The notes beneath the pieces are model-generated. The model was not told the origin of the DNA and did not search any database. It saw only the letters and a list, made by a program, of their open reading frames with translations. Shown here in pieces: positions 58,224-64,000 of a stretch of 64,000 nucleotides of DNA. A program made the translations under genes and the position numbers. The first letter of the stretch is position 1, and each line of letters opens with the position of its first letter. This DNA comes from Sinotaia quadrata (taxonomy: Eukaryota > Mollusca > Gastropoda > Architaenioglossa > Viviparidae): assembly GCA_028829895.1 (NCBI GenBank), contig CM054178.1, forward strand, positions 88,470,058-88,534,057, read 5' to 3'.

Positions 58224-58918
58224 TCACACAGTATCAGTCAACAATAGGGCGCTTGGCGTTCGCTTCAGGACTTGTTTCTTGGAAATCGTCTGGTAGTGTC
58301 TCCAGGAATAATAGACCTCAAAAAGAAAGGAGAAGCCTGCTGAAATAGAGTACGGTTCTATCGGCAAGGTTTTTACACAGTACTTAACACGTCCCTTTGT
58401 GGCAGACAGAAACAGGGGTCCCTTACAATTGACAAGATTTACAAATGGGATAAAGTACCTCGTCCACACTCTTGCAGGTTACAATAACTACAAAAAGATT
58501 TTACATTAGTGCAGACTGAATGCTCATCTCGTTACATTCAATGTGTGATGCCAACACCACTTAGTTAATGATTATTATTAATTAATTAATCATCCAAAAC
58601 TAATTACAAGTGATGAAAATATTAATTTATTTTGCTAATGAACCTCCAGCAGACACCACTCATCTCTCTCACTTGGAAAATATACGGACACTGTAAACGT
58701 TTTCTCTCTTCAGAAACATTAAAGTTAAATATTTACTATCACAAAATGTTCCGTAGTTGGAAAACTTACTAAAGGAGAAGATAAATCCGTCTTTAATATA
58801 TATCTTTAGTGAGCCCCCCATCCATCCACTTTCTTCTCCAACATAAAGGTTATCAATATGTATAAGAAGGTCAATAAATTTAACAATAAATCTAACTTTC
58901 ATGAATAAAATCTAGTAT
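58224..58918. other. Unassigned sequence between two direct repeats
   Basis: Contains two unrecognised minus-strand frames (58469-58224 and 58902-58669) with protein-like but unassignable translations, and AT-rich DNA. Confidence 0.35.
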
Positions 58919-58953
58919 TGTTTAACTAAATCGAAAGCCACTGGTATAGATTC
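58919..58953 (+). repeat. About 34-bp dispersed repeat, copy 2
   Basis: Same orientation as the copy at 58129. Flanking sequence is unrelated. Confidence 0.88.
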
Positions 58954-59279
58954 TTGTCTAAAACAAAATAAAATAACACCTTGGAGAGTAGTGTCTATGT
59001 TAAATACGTAACATTTTTGTTTTTAAATATAGAAAGAGAAAGAAAACTTTGTATTTAGGCTTGTAGTACAACAATGGTATCACTGATAATAATGTCACAA
59101 CTACAATAACAACATCACACTGCAAAAGGTCTCAAAATACTTTGCACCTTTTCATTTTATTGTAGTACGTTTTATCACTTGTGAATTAATTTCTTCCCAC
59201 TGAGTTTTTAAATATAAAAGTAAATTATGTTGTTTTAATTGAAATGAACTAGATCTATAGTAGCCTATATCAATAAAGA
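58954..59279. other. AT-rich, no gene seen
   Basis: Unique AT-rich sequence. Confidence 0.55.
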
Positions 59280-59420
59280 GTTTGCTATAAAGAAATATAC
59301 TAACCAGTGATCTAGATCTAGAGTACATGAAATTAATCAAGGGTGTACAAAGAAATATACTGACAACTGAACTAGACCTAGGGTACACTGCATTAATCAA
59401 GGGTGTACATTAAAGAAATA
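59280..59420. repeat. About 60-bp tandem repeat, 2.3 copies
   Basis: Units contain aaagaaatatactgacaact and attaatcaagggtgtac. Confidence 0.9.
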
Positions 59421-60234
59421 GAGAGAGAAATGAAATAGACTTACGGTATACTATGGTATACTATGACATCGAATAGCTCATAACATCCCATTTGTTTAAT
59501 ATGCTAATGGTTAATCTGATCGTCTTTAATAACTAGTGATGAAGAATAATACATACATTTAAAAATTAATACAACAATGATGAATTCTCATTCAATATAG
59601 ATTATATGAAACAGACTAAGTTTTTTCCTGTCAAAATCATATTAAATAGTATAAATGTAGTTATTTTTAGTATATGTAAAATTAAAAAAATTATAATTGA
59701 AGTTTTAAATTTTAAGTTGATAATATGTCATTATTATATATTTTATGTTTTACTTCTAGATGCTCACAATTTAAATAACTAGCAGTCATTCACAAAACAT
59801 AAATATCTATGAAGACAATCATATAAAAGATATTTACATTTTAAATAATCATTTTACTTTCTTAGGCAATGAATTGCTGTATATAAAATGCAGATGAATT
59901 ATTTCAAACTCTGATTTTACATCAAAATATATAAACGAATAAGTAAGTTACTCTAGCATTGTTAACAATTATAAATTACAAGATTAATTTTTCATATATT
60001 ATGCCCACTATCAATAACGCAATATCTACTAGTGACATAATAAATAACAGATATAACTGTTACTAAAGAAAATGATGAACTCAAATATGTTCAAAAACGC
60101 ATATGTTGATCAAGAGTCAGTCTGTGAAATTATATAGAATTTCTTATCATTAAAACGAAACCATTACATTTAATTAAACACACAATTTAACTCTGAGCAA
60201 CAAACAATACAGAGTTTAATTTCTTTTAATGTAC
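59421..60234. other. Very AT-rich, no gene seen
   Basis: About 800 bp of very AT-rich sequence without long frames. Confidence 0.6.
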
Positions 60235-60510
60235 GTAGCATTTTACAACAGCAACATTTCTACATATAAACATACTATTGCTTTAGAATTCAAGGAATTC
60301 AGTTTCGTTTGGCTACAAGCTTTACAGATGTAACATCTGTACACGTAAATATAACTTTGTATTAGGATTCAATGTCATTTTCCAACAGCTTTACACAGTA
60401 CCAGATCGACAAGTAAACATAATATTGCATTAGAATTCTACAGCTGAAGTAATTTTCCAACAAGCTTTACACAGTACCAGTTCGACAAGTAAACATAACA
60501 ATGCATTAGA
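60235..60510. repeat. Degenerate 60-75-bp repeat, 4 copies
   Basis: Units share ttttccaacaagctttacac, agtaaacataa and attgcattagaattc. The right pair is well conserved and the left pair diverged. Confidence 0.82.
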
Positions 60511-60924
60511 AGAATATTTTTCAGCATTAGTCGTTTTTCAACAAACTTATCTGTCTCCATGAATATGAACATAGTAAAATCAGAAACGCACGTTCCTCTT
60601 TCTTTAATTTATCTTTCCCGAAGTTTTTTCTTAAAATAAAAAAATAAAAACAACAAAACATCTTGCAAGAATTAATCGAATCTTCTATAGCATTTTACAT
60701 ATGTTGTTTTTATTGTTTGTTTGCTTTTGCATACTTCTGTTATATTAAATTAAATCCTCAGTACATCATATACATTACAATATTACATATTTCTTTCCAA
60801 TAGAAGTCAAATGCAAAATGTGAGAAGTGTGTGAAGGATTGAATTTATTTATATCGTACAAATCACACCTGAAACGCCTCGGTCTCAGAAACCATAAACA
60901 GTTCAGGAAGCACAAACTTGGGAT
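60511..60924. other. No gene seen
   Basis: AT-rich unique sequence. The last 60 bp continue the minus-strand frame of the next array. Confidence 0.5.
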
Positions 60925-61395
60925 CATAGTTACTGGCTGAGCATACAATTGGTTCAAATGAAGTCAGTTTACTGGATGAGCATACAATTGGTTCAAATGA
61001 AGTCAGGTTACTGGATGAGCGTACAATTGACTCAAATGAAGCCATGTTACTGGCTGAACGTACAATTGGCTCAAATGAAGTCAGGTTACTGGCTGAGTGT
61101 ACCTGGGCATTCAATTGGCTTAAAAGATGCATGAACTTTGAATCATTCATGTTACTGGATAGGTTTACAGTTATCTCAAATGAGATATGAACTTGAAATC
61201 ATTGATGTTACTGGCTGAGCATACAATTGGCTCAAATGAAGTCAGGTTACTGGCTGAGCATACAATTGGCTCAAATGAAGTCAGGTTACTGGCCGAACAT
61301 ACAATTGGCTCAAATGAAGTCAGGTTACTGGCTGAGCATACAATTGGCTCAAATGAAGTCAGGTTACTGACCGAACATACAATTGGCTCAAATGA
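60925..61395. repeat. 39-bp minisatellite in two blocks, about 11 copies
   Basis: Unit: gttactggctgagcatacaa + ttggctcaaatgaagtcag. Two blocks (60930-61110 and 61205-61395) are separated by 95 bp of diverged sequence. 39 is a multiple of three, so 13-residue repeat frames are open on both strands. The minus frame continues into non-repetitive sequence on its downstream side before stopping at 60863, so coding use is not fully excluded. Confidence 0.93.
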
Positions 61396-61704
61396 TAAGG
61401 TGTTTTGGGTGGAGATGGAGTGTGGTAAGTGAAGTTTAGAGTTTTAAATTTTATGCTAATGAATCTAGTAAGTGTGACTTTTGATTCTTTTATTTAAATT
61501 GTAAGAACGCTACTCTGATATTACAAATGCCAGTTATTTTATTTTGTTGATTTAGAGTACGAAGAAAGCCGTGTCTGAGAAATCTGAGCCAATTGTACAC
61601 TCTGCCATCAACATAACTGATTCCTATAGGCAATGATACTAAAACTGAAATCGCATGTAAGCAAAGCCACCAGACAAACAAAACAAGACACACGAACAGA
61701 TTCA
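61396..61704. other. No gene seen
   Basis: Unique sequence. Confidence 0.55.
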
Positions 61705-61883
61705 GAGTTCTCTATCCCGTACAAAGTCTGATTTGACTGGCTAGTGCTGATCACGTGTGTCGAGTAGGGAGTTCTCTATCCCGTACAAAGTCTGATTTGA
61801 CTGGCTAGTGCTGATCACGTGTGTCGAGTAGGGAGTTCTCTATCCCGTACAAAGTCTGATTTGACTGGCTAGTGCTGATCACG
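61705..61883. repeat. 64-bp tandem repeat, 2.8 copies
   Basis: Units start gagttctctatcccgtacaa at 61705, 61769 and 61833. Copies look identical and each contains tgatcacgtg. Confidence 0.96.
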
Positions 61884-63182
61884 TGAAGGGTATTGAGTTA
61901 GCAATTTCACACATACACAACAAGAGAACTTTTGAAACAGTAGAAAACTGATGGATATATCACATGAGGTATTAAACTTTATTTTTATCAGTTTACAGTA
62001 TTTTTTTTATTTGATCAAACTCAAGGAACGATAAAGGGCGTTAAATACAATATACCTATATTATCCTAAAACTTTGTTCGGGTTTTAACATTTTAATTAA
62101 TTTAATTTTTTTTATAAAGAAATGTTGAAGTAAGTCGTTCCGGTTCAGAAAGGATGCTTTAGTTTTAGAGAATATATTAAATTCAGTTCTATCTTTTTAC
62201 AGGTCTAAATCTTATTTCTTACATTTTTGTTTTCAAATTTTCCTTCTACATTCGCTTCTTGTCTGCCATTTAAATATTAAAAATATATATAGTAGGGTTA
62301 TATGATCATTGCCTTTGAAGCTCGTTTCCAATGTCAGCAAGGGAGATAACAAAGATTAGATTAAGCAATGAAGATTTGGTAAATGAAATTACTATCTAAC
62401 TCGATCTATCCTATTCAAAGTACCTCTTTCTTTTTTTCCCTTTCGTCTTAGCCTGCGAGTGGTTGGAATCAATGGACAAACATTGATCCTTAATATACAG
62501 AATAACCTTTTGTAGCAAGAAAAAAAGTCTCACCACCGCCCAGAGAGGGATTCCTTTTAAAATGAAAGAAATAATTTGCTTCTGGTTTGTATTACGTCAT
62601 GACATACGTAACCAGTGCGGCAAAATTCTGATTTAGTCTTTGTCCGCCGAAAACAGAAGCGCTTTGCGACGTATTTATCTCCCTTCAACACTGTTAATGC
62701 CCTTAGTCGCGTGGCTTTGACGGTTTGTGGCGTAATGAATGCTACAGCTGTGTTTCCCTGATAAGGAGCGCGTGCATGAAAGGGGGGCAGTGTTTCTGCA
62801 ATATAAACATATTCTGTAAATCAGACTTTATGTTTCTCTTAGCATGAACATGACTTCTCTCTCTCGGAGTGTTCATTCAAGATTTAACTCTGTTATTCTT
62901 TTCGAATCAAAAAGTGTACACTAGAGAACGCGAAAGGGGAAGTAAATATACAAAAATTAAAGAAAAATTGGTATTGATGGCCACTAAGGGCTCTCCTGAA
63001 GAAAGTCTTATAATTATAAACACCCCGGGGTTTTATCCTTACAATCTGTCACTTGTTAGTTTATTTTGGGTTGAATTAAGTATTCGTGTAATAAGCAGGA
63101 AAAGGCTTGTTATTTTTAAATTCTCTTTTGAATGCGCAAACTATATGAAAGTGATGACAGAGTAGAAGTGTTGATAAAAATG
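61884..63182. other. No recognised gene
   Basis: AT-rich sequence becoming more mixed at 62580-62800. The 98-codon plus-strand frame at 62869-63165 shows no family features. Confidence 0.5.
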
Positions 63183-63224
63183 TGTGCGTGCACGCACATT
63201 TGAAGCACTAGTCACGTGACTAGT
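63183..63224. other. Two adjacent perfect palindromes
   Basis: tgtgcgtgcacgcaca (63183-63198, 16 bp) and actagtcacgtgactagt (63207-63224, 18 bp, CACGTG core) lie eight bases apart. Confidence 0.95.
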
Positions 63225-64000
63225 TTTATAACTAACGGAATGGCCAATCCAGGCAATAAAAACAAATCCCACACACGACTCGCAGCCAGTCATATTTTAC
63301 GTAACATCGTAGATTGTTTATCTATTAATATTTTTTAAGAAAAGTTTTATCCATAAAGGTTTTAAAAACATACTTATGTGGCTCTATAATGTTTAAACGT
63401 CATGTGTTGTAGATAAAATCTTTAATACGGTATGTCTGACTACAAGTATGTTTTATTAAAAGATTTATTATAAAGATAGATGTTTAGAAAATATTTAGAA
63501 TGGTATTTTCATGTCTTTATCGTGTTTAAAAGTATTATGTAGTGAGATTACTTTTAATGCTGTTAATTCATTACATGTATTTGCTTGTAGAACGAGCACT
63601 ATAAATAGATTTAAGTAGTTTGGGGTGTTTTTTTTTAAATACATAAACTCCCCAACCATCTCAAAGTGTCTTCAATAAATAAATACTAACAAAAGATTTT
63701 GCATACGACACCCAAGATTTTCAATGTTCGTGGAAGTAATTTCTAGCCACTTTTGTTTGACTTAAGTCAGTAACAGAATATTTGTTTTTCCAGAAAAAGA
63801 AAATTATTAAAACAATTGTCGTTTGAATATGCTTATTAGAGAAATATTTTATTGGGGGGGGGGAGCGGGAGTGAAGTCGCTTGCTCGTATGTTTACTTGT
63901 TTATACATTAATATACTCTTCCATTATGAATTAATATTTATCATTCATGATATTGGGACATGTGTATTCTATGTAAATGTTTACTTGTTTATACATTAAT
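63225..64000. other. AT-rich window end
   Basis: No gene seen. G-run at 63854-63863. The 23-bp string starting tgtttacttgtttatacatt occurs at about 63890 and again at the window edge, suggesting the start of a further tandem repeat. Confidence 0.55.

Overview
The window is eukaryotic nuclear DNA from an invertebrate animal; a mollusc, probably a gastropod, is my best guess but not proven. It is AT-rich, has no prokaryote-like gene packing, and is packed with micro- and minisatellites. By hand tally about a quarter of the 64 kb is tandem repeat, in more than 40 unrelated families. The two securely recognised coding items are a hAT transposase and the first coding exon of a peptide-type class A GPCR. 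Almost all other long open frames are tandem repeats whose period leaves frames open.

Layout. 1-21 kb: minisatellites and unassigned AT-rich DNA, one unassigned protein-like ORF (369-608), a 39-bp repeat with a perfect splice-donor string in every unit (9612-9930), a long hairpin-forming inverted repeat (10475-11095), a 64-bp sequence present twice (16527 and 19219) and a purine-only tract (about 18001-18300). 21-25.3 kb: a complete 3.4-kb hAT (Buster-like) element with intact transposase, 8-bp target duplication and matched termini, followed by a 31-bp satellite that also holds a 201-bp non-autonomous hAT element. 25-48 kb: no recognised gene, many minisatellites, notably a 53-bp array with higher-order structure (31968-32886) and a 29/30-bp array of about 43 units (42862-44155).

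48.6-50.05 kb, minus strand: the 5' end of a neuropeptide-type GPCR gene. The parts fit together: TATA box, initiator-like start, ATG-free 5' UTR exon, donor, intron with an AAAG microsatellite, acceptor, a short upstream ORF overlapping the main start as ATGA, and a 101-codon exon covering an acidic tyrosine-rich N-terminus, TM1 and TM2, ending at a GTAAGT donor. Immediately downstream, the exon end plus its donor (26 exon + 14 intron bases) is repeated in tandem, giving ten candidate 5' splice sites in a row. By my reading every site except the authentic one shifts the frame or brings in a stop. This is the most unusual structure in the window. The remaining receptor exons (TM3-TM7) were not found and probably lie beyond more intron sequence.

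50-64 kb: further minisatellites and two stretches on the minus strand (53941-54475 and 56094-57349) made of protein-like blocks broken by stops or frame changes. They look like decayed genes or mobile or viral relics, but I cannot name them.

No rRNA, tRNA, CRISPR array or bacterial operon was seen.
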